Origin: Flavobacterium cellulosilyticum
GTDB taxonomy: Bacteria; Bacteroidota; Bacteroidia; Flavobacteriales; Flavobacteriaceae
Direction: 5' to 3'
Length of the DNA: 64,000 bases
Assembly (NCBI RefSeq): GCF_004349355.1
Contig: NZ_SMFK01000010.1
Coordinates: forward strand, 62,301-126,300
The translations under genes and the position numbers were made by a program. Within the stretch, counting starts at the first letter, position 1. Every line of letters begins with the position of its first letter. Below, piece after piece: positions 34,547 through 42,831 of this stretch. Below the pieces are notes generated by a model that saw only the letters and a list, made by a program, of their open reading frames with translations, searched no databases and was not told where the DNA came from.

Positions 34547-35371
34547 TTAAAGCTTTGTATAAACCCCTAAATTAAATGTTGGAGCCAATGGCGCATTGTC
34601 AATGCCAAAAGCACCAAAAGTAGAGAAGTTGACTCCAAGCTTATCTTTCTTGAATTCATAATTTAATTTTAAACCAACGGCGTTGTAAGTTTGTCTATCT
34701 AAATAAGAAGCCCATTGATTAGTATCATTGTAGTAAGCACTTTCCTTTGAAACAACATTTCGGGTATCAAGAACTAACATAATATGACCATTCTGGATAG
34801 CGTTATAACCAACTTCCGCAGTGAACTTAATATAATCAGAATAATTATTGTCCATATATCCGTAACCAATAGTACCAAAATAATACCACTTTCCAGAACT
34901 CGTACCCGCAGTTACATAAGGTAAAATTGTGTTGGCGTTAAAACCAGTTGAAAGTCTTTTTACAGCATCTTTTGTGATGGAGTTTGCAGCATATTGAATT
35001 CCAGTACTTACTTTCCATTTTGCATCGTAAATTTTATATTTTAATCCTAAAGTTAGGTTTCCAACTCCAGATAGATTTTCGGAATTATTGCCTACAATTG
35101 CTTTATAACCCACAAATTTGAAAGGTATAATTAATTGAGCTTCTAAATTATTTGTAATTCCATATTCGCTATAAATTTGTGTGGTTATATCGGTATAATC
35201 TGAATTTAAATTACTTTTTTTTCCATCAAATTCTATTGAGTTGTAAAATAATCCTGTTAATCCTAATTGAACATAAGCTTTGCCTTTTTCTCGTGTCCAA
35301 GGGCTTTGGGCATTGGTGCTTTTTACTATAAAAAACAGGGTGATGATCGCTAAAAGGGTTGTTTTTTTCAT
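34547..35371 (-). CDS. Outer-membrane beta-barrel-like protein of unknown function
   Basis: 274 residues with a signal peptide (FFIVKSTNAQ) and alternating strands ending in an aromatic-containing terminal strand (TFNLGVYTKL). Motifs such as GKAYVQLGLTGLFYN and YSEYGITNNLEAQLIIPF look like the porin/transporter family often called MetA-pathway or phenol-degradation barrel, but I cannot assign a name. It overlaps the CofC-like gene by 4 bases, and the next gene starts one base after it. It could let a product out or a precursor in across the outer membrane. Confidence 0.75.
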   Translation of the reverse strand: MKKTTLLAIITLFFIVKSTNAQSPWTREKGKAYVQLGLTGLFYNSIEFDGKKSNLNSDYTDITTQIYSEYGITNNLEAQLIIPFKFVGYKAIVGNNSENLSGVGNLTLGLKYKIYDAKWKVSTGIQYAANSITKDAVKRLSTGFNANTILPYVTAGTSSGKWYYFGTIGYGYMDNNYSDYIKFTAEVGYNAIQNGHIMLVLDTRNVVSKESAYYNDTNQWASYLDRQTYNAVGLKLNYEFKKDKLGVNFSTFGAFGIDNAPLAPTFNLGVYTKL

Positions 35372-35973
35372 TTGTAAATAGTTTTAAATATATAATTACT
35401 CTTCTCTAAATCTTCAAAGGTGTCAATGTCATTGAGGGTTTCTGTGAATTCAATTTTATGATTTACTAAATCTTTCAAAGTGGATGATAAAACAGTAGAC
35501 GTTCCCCAATTTTTATTTTCAAAAATCGAAGGAATTACTTTTTTCAATCCTAACAGATAATAACCGCCATCTTCCGCTGGACCTATAACGACATCATTTC
35601 GCTCTAATTTATGGAAAGCTTCGTTGATATGATTGGCTCGTAAATCAAATAAATCGCTGCCAACTATAATGCAATTTTGATACCCTAAATCAAATAATGT
35701 TTGAAAAGCATTGTGCATTTTCGCGCCTAAATCGGCTCCAAATTGCATTCTCTTTTCATATAAAGCTCCTGACCATATGTCATTTATGTCAATGTCTTCA
35801 TCATAAAAAACAAATTTATCACAAACTAAATTTTGGGTTTCAGTCATTGTATGAAAGAGCAAATCTTTATAGACTTCCAATGCTTTTTCATTTCCAATGG
35901 TTTTTGCCAATCGAGTTTTCACTTTTCCTAATTGAGGATTTCGGGTAAAAATTATCAGTACGTTAGTCTTCAT
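35368..35973 (-). CDS. CofC-like arsenosugar-biosynthesis transferase (transferase 1 of the rSAM/selenodomain set)
   Basis: 201 residues. Motifs are IFTRNPQLGKVKTRLAKTIG (nucleotide binding), QFGADLGAKMHNAF, IIVGSDLFDLRANHI (Asp for metal) and VVIGPAEDGGYYLLGL, as in TIGR04282-type proteins related to the CofC and MobA nucleotidyltransferases. By fold it may join an NTP to a sugar phosphate, for instance to arsenoribose-1-phosphate made by the nucleoside phosphorylase; it is labelled a glycosyltransferase in databases. It overlaps the rhodanese gene by 11 bases and the next gene by 4, so translation is coupled. Confidence 0.87.
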   Translation of the reverse strand: MKTNVLIIFTRNPQLGKVKTRLAKTIGNEKALEVYKDLLFHTMTETQNLVCDKFVFYDEDIDINDIWSGALYEKRMQFGADLGAKMHNAFQTLFDLGYQNCIIVGSDLFDLRANHINEAFHKLERNDVVIGPAEDGGYYLLGLKKVIPSIFENKNWGTSTVLSSTLKDLVNHKIEFTETLNDIDTFEDLEKSNYIFKTIYK

Positions 35974-36466
35974 AAACTTTAGTTCCCTTTTTTAGATAAA
36001 CACTCCATTCTTTATTGAAAGTATGAATTTTATCGGTTTTAATATTTTGATTAGTTACTACTTTTCCGCCTTTATTTTTCCATTCAAAAATCCCTCCATA
36101 TAAGTTGAAAACATTTTTGTAGCCCAATTTAAGCAATTTTTCGCCAATTTTTTCACTTCGAACACCAATCGAACAATACACTACTATTGTATCTTTTTTA
36201 TCTTTTAGAATTGAGGTAACTTTTTTGCTGTTGAATTTATCAAAACCTACATTTATGGCGTTCTCAATATGGCTAACATTGAATTCTTTGATTTCTCTGG
36301 CATCCAATAAAACAATATTCTCCTTTGATTGAAGTAATTCAACACTAATATAAGGAACCGATTTATTGTTAAATTTCTCTAATACCTTTGGAATTGTATT
36401 TTGAGAAAAACACCAGGTTGTTAGAATTATCGCAATTGTAGTTATATAATATCTCATCTCATTCAT
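35963..36466 (-). CDS. Exported rhodanese-like domain protein
   Basis: 167 residues; starts at 36466 or, with a better-placed signal peptide, at the internal Met at 36457. A signal sequence (IAIILTTWCFSQ) is followed by one rhodanese domain with active-site Cys98 in VYCSIGVRSEKIG and the VLLDAREIKEF strand. It would transfer sulfur or act on As-S chemistry in the periplasm. It is the first gene of a four-gene overlapping operon, with the ECF-type promoter only 18 bases before the first start. Confidence 0.87.
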   Translation of the reverse strand: MNEMRYYITTIAIILTTWCFSQNTIPKVLEKFNNKSVPYISVELLQSKENIVLLDAREIKEFNVSHIENAINVGFDKFNSKKVTSILKDKKDTIVVYCSIGVRSEKIGEKLLKLGYKNVFNLYGGIFEWKNKGGKVVTNQNIKTDKIHTFNKEWSVYLKKGTKVYED

Positions 36467-36483
36467 TTAATAATTGTTAATAT

Positions 36484-36512
36484 TAGACGAAATAAATGTA
36501 AACTCCTGACAA
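36484..36512 (-). promoter_or_regulatory. ECF-type promoter of the rhodanese operon
   Basis: Minus strand TTGTCAGG (36512-36505), 15-nt spacer, CGTCTA (36489-36484). The -10 element is 18 bases from the start at 36466 and 27 from that at 36457, so the shorter start is more likely used. It is the outermost copy and marks the right end of the cluster. Confidence 0.75.
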
Positions 36513-36751
36513 ATTCCAATAAAATTAAATTAATTTTCTTTTAAAAGTTTAGTAATTTATTCTCCTGGCGTAAAATAGTGGCAGCAGTACTTCCGATATA
36601 ATAATATTAGACTTTTGATTGATGAACAGTGTAAATGTGAGGGAGAAAAACAGTTTAGTACCTTCTTTAGTCTTAAAAATATTTATGCTTAATTTTTGTA
36701 GCTCCACAGGTTTTGGGATTGATCCAGAATTAATAAAATCTATTAGCTAAA
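36513..36751. other. Intergenic stretch between the rhodanese promoter and tRNA-Val
   Basis: No gene is supported. A 42-codon plus-strand frame at 36622-36750 (ending GFGIDPELIKSIS) is weakly reminiscent of a kinase-tail remnant, but it has no start context and no partner, so I treat it as noise or a relic. Confidence 0.4.
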
Positions 36752-36784
36752 AATAAAAAAACTCCAACATTTCTGTTGAAGTTT
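36752..36784 (-). terminator. Terminator of the tRNA-Val transcript
   Basis: On the minus strand an 11-bp stem with one mismatch (arms 36784-36774 and 36769-36759) runs into T residues (36761-36755). It begins 6 bases after the tRNA 3' end. Confidence 0.8.
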
Positions 36785-36790
36785 ATTAGT

Positions 36791-36864
36791 GGGCGATGAG
36801 GGGTTCGAACCCCCGACCCCCTCGGTGTAAACGAGGTGCTCTGAACCAGCTGAGCTAATCGCCC
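36791..36864 (-). tRNA. tRNA-Val (anticodon TAC)
   Basis: 74 nt on the minus strand. GGGCGAT pairs with ATCGCCC in the acceptor stem, the D loop has AGCTCAGCTGGTTCAGAGC, the anticodon arm CTCGTTTACACCGAG gives anticodon TAC (Val), and the T arm has GGGGGTTCGAACCCC. No CCA is encoded. All cloverleaf elements are intact. Confidence 0.95.
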
Positions 36865-37087
36865 TAATACTTCACTAAACTTTTATTTTTATAATTGTTC
36901 AGTGAACTTGTTTGTGGGTGCAAATATAGGGTGGTTTTTCACTTATACAAAACATTTTTATAGAAATTTTAATAAATTTTTTGAGTGATTTGTATTTCGT
37001 TGGTATTTAATTTATTATAGTTTAATTCTAAAATTAGAATCTCCATTTTCTAATCGTAAACGGAGATTCTTATGTGGTTTTTGAGAA

Positions 37088-37888
37088 TTATTTCGCCATT
37101 GAGGGTACATTTGTATAGATATAATCTCCATGAATGCCGGTAAATGCTTTATTCATTTCGTCCATAAAAGATTTTCTATCGGCTTCTTTAGGCCAAGCTG
37201 CCTTTGTTAACTCATCATTTTTATCGAATGATTTCTCGATATCTCCCATGGAGTCAAAGAAAAAGGCTTCTACAAATTCACGACTATCAGCTCCCCAAGC
37301 ATGTCGGTGTGGGTAGTATGCTTTAATATAAGGATTTTTCAGAGTTACTTTTTCATTAAATTCCTTTAAACCTTTCCCTTGTCCGTTCATACTTAATTGT
37401 AACTTGCGAACATATACAATCATTGGCTCTTTTGAATCTGTTTTTAATTCTTTTTCTCCAACCATTGGTTGTGATGTGTAGATCTCATCAGAATGCATAG
37501 TTGTATAATAGCTTCTTTGTTTGTCAAAAAAGGCTTTTCGTACTTTCTCATCTGGCCAAGCCTTTTTTATTAATTCATTGGTAACGTCATCTGATTTTTC
37601 AATGTCTTGCCAAGTTTTATACACATTTACAAATAATACTTCAGAACTGTTAGCCGTAAAATAATGGTTTAATATTTCGGAACCTATTATTAAATCATTT
37701 TTACTAGTAACTTGATCATAGTATTCCTGCTCCGTTTTTTGCCAATCTTTCCTATCAGTATCTGGATTACGATGCACTGTAGTAACTGTAATATATGCAG
37801 GTTTTGTTTCATCTTGAGCACGGACTTCCGTATTCAATAGAAATGTAAAAATTAACATTCCTAACACTAAAATATTGTTTGTTTTCAT
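37088..37888 (-). CDS. Secreted protein of two repeated domains, function unknown
   Basis: 266 residues with a signal peptide (LLNTEVRAQ). The mature part is a tandem duplication: SSEVLFVNVYKTWQDIEKSD...KKAWPDEKVRKAFFDKQ (about 80-130) matches SREFVEAFFFDSMGDIEKSF...KAAWPKEADRKSFMDEM (about 200-245), each ending in a (T/I)HxDxIYT motif. The fold might be a dimeric alpha/beta (ferredoxin-like) barrel, but I do not recognise the family. It stands alone behind the tRNA, with no operon partner. GC and codon style match its neighbours. Confidence 0.75.
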   Translation of the reverse strand: MKTNNILVLGMLIFTFLLNTEVRAQDETKPAYITVTTVHRNPDTDRKDWQKTEQEYYDQVTSKNDLIIGSEILNHYFTANSSEVLFVNVYKTWQDIEKSDDVTNELIKKAWPDEKVRKAFFDKQRSYYTTMHSDEIYTSQPMVGEKELKTDSKEPMIVYVRKLQLSMNGQGKGLKEFNEKVTLKNPYIKAYYPHRHAWGADSREFVEAFFFDSMGDIEKSFDKNDELTKAAWPKEADRKSFMDEMNKAFTGIHGDYIYTNVPSMAK

Positions 37889-38012
37889 AAAAAATAAATG
37901 TTAAATGGTTAATAATTAAACAATTGAATTTAAATATAACACATTTTTTCTTATTTTTTAAGATTAAAATAAGGTAATTTTTATTAAATAAAGAAGCCGA
38001 AAATTAAGGCCT

Positions 38013-39239
38013 TTAATTTAAAGGCAATCCAGCGACAATAAAAGTGCTTCCACCAATATAAATAAAGTCATCCTTTGTAGCGTTTATCTTAGCTGAAGTG
38101 TAAGCATCTGATATAGAGTTATATGAGTTTCCAGAAAGATCGTATTTTCGAGCTTCATCTTGCAATATACTTGCGTCTAATCCGCGAAAATTGGTAGGCT
38201 TACAGAAATAATAAACAGCTTTTTTAGGAAATAGAGGTAAGATTTCATTTAGATCTTTGTCGTTTACAAATCCCAATACAATATGTAGCGTTTTAAATTT
38301 TTCTTTTTGGACTTGCTTCATCACAATCTCAATTCCATTTTTGTTATGCGCTGTATCACAGATAATTTTTGGAAACGCACCCAATTGTTGCCATCTACCT
38401 AATAATCCAGTGTTTTTTACGACACTCGATAAACCAGTAATAATATGCTCTTTAGCAACTGTAAATTCTTTTTGTGAATTTATAACTTCAATGGTTTGAA
38501 TGACTGTTTTTTTGTTGTGCACTTGATATTCGCCCAATAAATCGGAAGGTGTTTCTGTCGCTATTAATTCTGATGCAAAATAAATATCCGAGTGATTCTC
38601 TTTGGCTTTAGCTAGAAATACAGACTTTGTTTCATCTGTATATTCACCTATAACGACTGGAATTTGAGGTTTTATAATTCCTGCTTTTTCAATCGCTATT
38701 AATTCAAGTGTATTTCCTAGAAATTGGGTATGATCTTTACCAATATTTGTAATAACCGATACAAGAGGTGTAATAACATTTGTTGCGTCTAGTCTTCCTC
38801 CCATGCCTACTTCTATTATAGCGAGGTCTACTTTTTCTTTTACAAAATAGTCAAACGCTAAACCTATGGTCATTTCGAAGAAACTCATATCGTTTTCTTC
38901 AAAAAAAGTTTTGTTTTTGGTTATAAAATCAAATACAAAATCTTCCGAAATTTCTATTCCATTAATTTTGATGCGCTCTCTAAAATCTATTAAATGTGGC
39001 GAAGTATATAAGCCTACTTTATAACCGGCTTCTTGAAAAATAGACGCCAACATGTGTGAAGTGGAGCCTTTGCCGTTTGTTCCGGCAACGTGTATGCAAC
39101 GTAATTTTTGCTGTGGATTGTCAAGATGATTAACCAATAAAAGGGCATTAGTTAAATCTTTTTTATATGCCGATGCACCTTTCATTTGGTACATTGGGAG
39201 TTGATTAAACATCCAGTTTATGGTTTCTTGATAGTTCAT
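38013..39239 (-). CDS. folC: Folylpolyglutamate synthase / dihydrofolate synthase FolC
   Basis: 408 residues from the ATG at 39239; an in-frame Met at 39260 is possible but leaves only a few bases after the tonB stop. Motifs are VAGTNGKGSTSHMLA (ATP loop), YTSPHLIDFRERIKING, EVGMGGRLDATNVI, GKDHTQFLG (the second ATP-site motif) and CDTAHNKNG. It adds glutamate to dihydropteroate and folates in the cytoplasm. It follows the TonB-ExbD-ExbB genes on the same strand, 25 bases apart, a common order in Flavobacteriaceae. Confidence 0.95.
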   Translation of the reverse strand: MNYQETINWMFNQLPMYQMKGASAYKKDLTNALLLVNHLDNPQQKLRCIHVAGTNGKGSTSHMLASIFQEAGYKVGLYTSPHLIDFRERIKINGIEISEDFVFDFITKNKTFFEENDMSFFEMTIGLAFDYFVKEKVDLAIIEVGMGGRLDATNVITPLVSVITNIGKDHTQFLGNTLELIAIEKAGIIKPQIPVVIGEYTDETKSVFLAKAKENHSDIYFASELIATETPSDLLGEYQVHNKKTVIQTIEVINSQKEFTVAKEHIITGLSSVVKNTGLLGRWQQLGAFPKIICDTAHNKNGIEIVMKQVQKEKFKTLHIVLGFVNDKDLNEILPLFPKKAVYYFCKPTNFRGLDASILQDEARKYDLSGNSYNSISDAYTSAKINATKDDFIYIGGSTFIVAGLPLN

Positions 39240-39264
39240 ATCTTGAGATAGTATTGACAAATGG

Positions 39265-40134
39265 TTATTGTGTCAATTTGAAATTATAGATAATCTTGCC
39301 AATTTGTGTACTTGGGGCGTTATCATCAGATTGCCATTTAGTATTCATAGCAGCTATTTTCGCTTGGTCTAGCAAGCATTTAGCAGTATTAGTAGTTCCT
39401 TTGACTCCTGGATTAGCGCTTGTCACTTTACCATTTTGATCTACTGCAATTTGTACGACAACAGTTCCTTGCTCATTACAAAGGTATCTTGGTTCAGGTG
39501 TGTTTAATGCTTTTCTGTTGCCTAATTGATAGTTTCCATTACCTGTTCCGCTTCCAGAACCGTTACCATAACCACCTCCAGAACCTAAACCACTACCAGA
39601 GCCATTTCCTCCACCAGTTCCAGATCCTGAACCACCGCCACCACTATAGCCTTTTGCATTTGGATCACCGCTAAGTTTTCCCTTGTTTCCTCCAGTTCTA
39701 TCATTTCCATCTCCTGCTGAATTCGAGCCGTTTAATAGGCTTGATAAGGCATCAGAAGTTGATTTTGATGGTTTTGGAGCTTCTTTTACAACGGGTTTTG
39801 GAGTGACAACTCTTTCTGTGTTTTTTGTTTGTGAAATTACAGGTGCTTCGGATGTTTCTTGTGTCAAAATTTTCTCTTCTTGAGATACTGTTTTAATAGG
39901 AACTGACTTAGCTATTGGATTCGACAAATTTTTGGATCGATAGTTTTTTCCTGAACCTACTGCGCTATTTCCAAAATTTATGGCAATTTCACCACCGCCA
40001 CCGCCACCTTCTAATTCATCGGGTATAGGGTCGATAGTGAGTTTCATAAATAGCAACAACAAAAACAGCAGTATGAAAAATGCTGTAGTTATTGCAAAGG
40101 ATTTTTTTTCGTGTTCGGTTTCTAAAATCATCAT
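39265..40134 (-). CDS. Energy transducer TonB family protein
   Basis: 289 residues. One N-terminal membrane helix (about 12-30), a periplasmic Pro/Lys-rich stretch, a long Gly/Ser-rich linker (about 150-210, repeated GSGxG units) and a C-terminal TonB domain (RYLCNEQGTVVVQIAVDQNGKV...). It links ExbB/ExbD proton energy to outer-membrane receptors such as SusC. The start codon is at 40134 or at the next Met. The glycine linker is low-complexity and probably variable in length between strains. Co-transcribed with exbD and exbB upstream. Confidence 0.9.
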   Translation of the reverse strand: MMILETEHEKKSFAITTAFFILLFLLLLFMKLTIDPIPDELEGGGGGGEIAINFGNSAVGSGKNYRSKNLSNPIAKSVPIKTVSQEEKILTQETSEAPVISQTKNTERVVTPKPVVKEAPKPSKSTSDALSSLLNGSNSAGDGNDRTGGNKGKLSGDPNAKGYSGGGGSGSGTGGGNGSGSGLGSGGGYGNGSGSGTGNGNYQLGNRKALNTPEPRYLCNEQGTVVVQIAVDQNGKVTSANPGVKGTTNTAKCLLDQAKIAAMNTKWQSDDNAPSTQIGKIIYNFKLTQ

Positions 40135-40141
40135 TCGATAG

Positions 40142-40537
40142 CTATTTTGGACTTACAGCCAAAACAATTTTGAATTTATTTCTGTAAGCTATATCCATTA
40201 CACTTACGGCTCTTTCTATTGGCACGCCTTCTTCTACATGTAATAGTATGGTTGGATCGGCTTGATTCGCAAGCATCATTTTTAGTTTTTCTTCTAAAGT
40301 GTCTTCAGCAAATTTATCTTTATCAATATAGTATTCTAATTTTTTATTGACACTAACAGAAACATTTTTCACCTCATCTGTCTTGCCAGAAGATTTTGGT
40401 AAAACTAAATCTAAAGCATTATTTGATGTAATAGTTGTTGATGCTATCATAAAAAAGATAAGCAACAAAAAAACGATATCCGTCATCGACGACATATTAA
40501 ATTCTGCCGAGACTTTATTTCTTCCTCTTAAATTCAT
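40142..40537 (-). CDS. exbD: ExbD/TolR biopolymer transport protein
   Basis: 131 residues, one N-terminal membrane helix with the essential Asp (SSMTDIVFLLLIFFMIAST) and a periplasmic domain. It works with ExbB to feed proton-motive force to TonB. Spaced 2 bases after exbB and 7 before tonB. Confidence 0.93.
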   Translation of the reverse strand: MNLRGRNKVSAEFNMSSMTDIVFLLLIFFMIASTTITSNNALDLVLPKSSGKTDEVKNVSVSVNKKLEYYIDKDKFAEDTLEEKLKMMLANQADPTILLHVEEGVPIERAVSVMDIAYRNKFKIVLAVSPK

Positions 40538-40539
40538 AT

Positions 40540-41244
40540 CTAGGTTGGTTCGTTTAATAAGTCCAGAAATTCAACCACATTCGCTTCCATTTGGTTCACG
40601 ATTTTATCCGTTTTAGTAACTAAGTGATTGTAGCCAACATAAGCAATAATTCCTACTATCAAACCAACAACAGTGGTCATCATTGCGGTATAGATACCTT
40701 CGGATAGCGTACTCATTTCAATCTTATTATTGCCGCTTTCTGCCATTTTATGAAAAGCAATAACCATTCCAACTACGGTACCAAGAAATCCTGTCATTGG
40801 TCCGGCACCTGAAATTGTAGCTAGCATACTTACATTTTTCTCTAATTTGTATATTTCTAATTTTCCGGCATTTTCAATTGCAGTGTGGATGTCGGCTAAA
40901 GGTTTTCCGATTCTAGAAATCCCTTTTTCAATTAAACGTGCTACAGGAGAATTAGTGTGAGCGCAAAGTATTTTTGCCGATTCAATTTTCCCGTTCATAA
41001 TATTCAATTTAATATTATTCATAAAATTGGAATCGATTTTTGAAGCGGCATTGATTGCCAATAACCTTTCGAAATAAAGATAAATGGCAAAAAACAGCAT
41101 TATAAAAATAACCGACATTATAATTTGACCTACCATTCCTCCGCTAAAAACGATATCTATTACAGATAATTCTGCTTTTGGTGCAATTTGATCAAGGGCC
41201 TGTACAGCAACAGCTGTTGTGTCAATTTGAAGAAAAGTTATCAT
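40540..41244 (-). CDS. exbB: MotA/TolQ/ExbB proton channel family protein
   Basis: 234 residues with three membrane segments (about 35-57, 148-170, 195-215). The channel motif GPMTGFLGTVVGMVIAF and TTVVGLIVGIIAYVGYN are standard. It forms the pentameric channel around ExbD. The gene heads the exbB-exbD-tonB-folC run. Confidence 0.93.
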   Translation of the reverse strand: MITFLQIDTTAVAVQALDQIAPKAELSVIDIVFSGGMVGQIIMSVIFIMLFFAIYLYFERLLAINAASKIDSNFMNNIKLNIMNGKIESAKILCAHTNSPVARLIEKGISRIGKPLADIHTAIENAGKLEIYKLEKNVSMLATISGAGPMTGFLGTVVGMVIAFHKMAESGNNKIEMSTLSEGIYTAMMTTVVGLIVGIIAYVGYNHLVTKTDKIVNQMEANVVEFLDLLNEPT

Positions 41245-41321
41245 TTTTTGATTGATTTTAATATATATTCAATGAATTAGTGGATTCTGTTTTAAAGAAC
41301 GTTAGAAAGTCTTAAAAATTG

Positions 41322-42692
41322 TTACCTGAAATAATGTTCTATAGCAATGAAACAAAGTGCTCCTGAAATAAATCCAGCAAATGCAAGCCAAGTTATTTTT
41401 TTAAGATACCAAATAAAGTCAATTTTTTCCATCCCCATAGCCGCAACACCTGCTGCAGAACCAATGATTAGCATACTACCTCCAGTTCCTGCACAATAGG
41501 CAATAAAATGCCAAACTGGACTGTCAGTTTCAAAGGCATACATTCCCATAGTAGCGGCAACTAAAGGTACGTTATCAATTACAGACGAAAACATACCTAA
41601 AAGAATAACTACTAAATCCATATTGGGTATCGCATTTGATAAACTTTCGGCAGCAAAATGTAATGTTCCAACTGGCTCATTATGAATTGTGCCAAAGACC
41701 ATTACTTCAAGTGCTCCCACTGCCATTAATATTCCTAAGAAGAATAAAATACTTGAAAATTCGATTCTTGATAATGCAGTATGTACAGAATATCTTGTGT
41801 TTTGTTTTTTATCAAAATTTTCTTCTGGATGGATAAATTCAGATACTAACCACACAATACCCAAACTAAAAACCATTCCTAAATAAGGAGGAAGATGGGT
41901 AATGGTTTTAAAGATGGGTACAAAAATAATAGCTCCTAAACCTAAATAGAGCATTTTTTTACTACTCAATAATTTGTCGTCAGATTGTTTCGTTTCGGGT
42001 ATATTGACATTTCCTTTGAATATTTTTAATCGAGATGCAATTGCAAATGGCACAGCAAAACATACAATTGATGGAATTACAACATATTCCATTAAACCAT
42101 TTGCAGTTAATTTATTTGCAATCCAAAGCATTGTAGTGGTAACATCACCAATAGGGGACCAAGCTCCACCTGCATTTGCTGCAATAATTATTAAGGAAGC
42201 AAACCAAATACGTTCCTCTTTATTATGGATTAATTTTCTTAAAACAGTAACTAAAACTATTGTAGCTGTTAAATTGTCAATAATTGCCGAAAGGAAAAAA
42301 CCAACAATTCCCAATGTCCAAAGTAATTTAACTTTGCTTTTAGTTCTAATGAAATTTTTTAATACATCAAATCCTTTGTGTAAGTCAATGAGTTCTACTA
42401 TTGTCATTGCTCCAATCAAGAAAATTAATATTTCGGCGGTAGCACTAAATTGGTGTTTTAAAGTGCTTAAAAAGCCTTCATGTTGAGCCTCTATATTTCC
42501 TTTTAAAACATTAAATATTTCGCCTTTTTCATTAATTATTGAAAACCAACCATTGTTAAACCCGATGGATAAGAATCCCCACATTATTGACGCCATTAAT
42601 AAGGCTGGTACAGATTTGTCCAATTTTAATGGGTGTTCTAATGTAATTAACAAATAACCGATAACAAATAATAATACAATAATAACTTCCAT
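41322..42692 (-). CDS. nhaD: Na+/H+ antiporter NhaD
   Basis: 456 residues with about twelve membrane segments of the ion-transporter (IT) superfamily. SAIIDNLTATIVLVTVLRKL and SSVIDNVPLVAATMGMY are the two symmetrical NhaD motifs; GGAWSPIGDVTTTMLWI is the conserved loop. It exchanges internal sodium for protons. It is a single gene with its own promoter region; the exbB gene lies downstream on the same strand. Confidence 0.94.
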   Translation of the reverse strand: MEVIIVLLFVIGYLLITLEHPLKLDKSVPALLMASIMWGFLSIGFNNGWFSIINEKGEIFNVLKGNIEAQHEGFLSTLKHQFSATAEILIFLIGAMTIVELIDLHKGFDVLKNFIRTKSKVKLLWTLGIVGFFLSAIIDNLTATIVLVTVLRKLIHNKEERIWFASLIIIAANAGGAWSPIGDVTTTMLWIANKLTANGLMEYVVIPSIVCFAVPFAIASRLKIFKGNVNIPETKQSDDKLLSSKKMLYLGLGAIIFVPIFKTITHLPPYLGMVFSLGIVWLVSEFIHPEENFDKKQNTRYSVHTALSRIEFSSILFFLGILMAVGALEVMVFGTIHNEPVGTLHFAAESLSNAIPNMDLVVILLGMFSSVIDNVPLVAATMGMYAFETDSPVWHFIAYCAGTGGSMLIIGSAAGVAAMGMEKIDFIWYLKKITWLAFAGFISGALCFIAIEHYFR

Positions 42693-42831
42693 GCAATATT
42701 TTTTTTTAATAAATGGTAATAGATTTGCAAATGTAATTTTTTGAGATTTAAAACTCGAATTATTTGGCGATTATTGGATAATAATCTTAATAATTTTCAC
42801 CTTTTAATGGATTAAAAATCTAATTATTAGA

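Noticed and set aside
36622..36750. 42-codon frame between the rhodanese promoter and the tRNA
   Set aside because: Too short, no context, and it lies opposite the surrounding transcripts; at most a relic.
36466..36864. tRNA-Val close to the right end of the arsenosugar cluster as an island attachment site
   Set aside because: No integrase, no second copy of the tRNA 3' end near 15 kb and no change in base use were seen; the tRNA has its own intact terminator.
39420..39883. Plus-strand frames inside the tonB gene
   Set aside because: They are the reverse reading of the Gly/Ser-rich linker and have no coding features.
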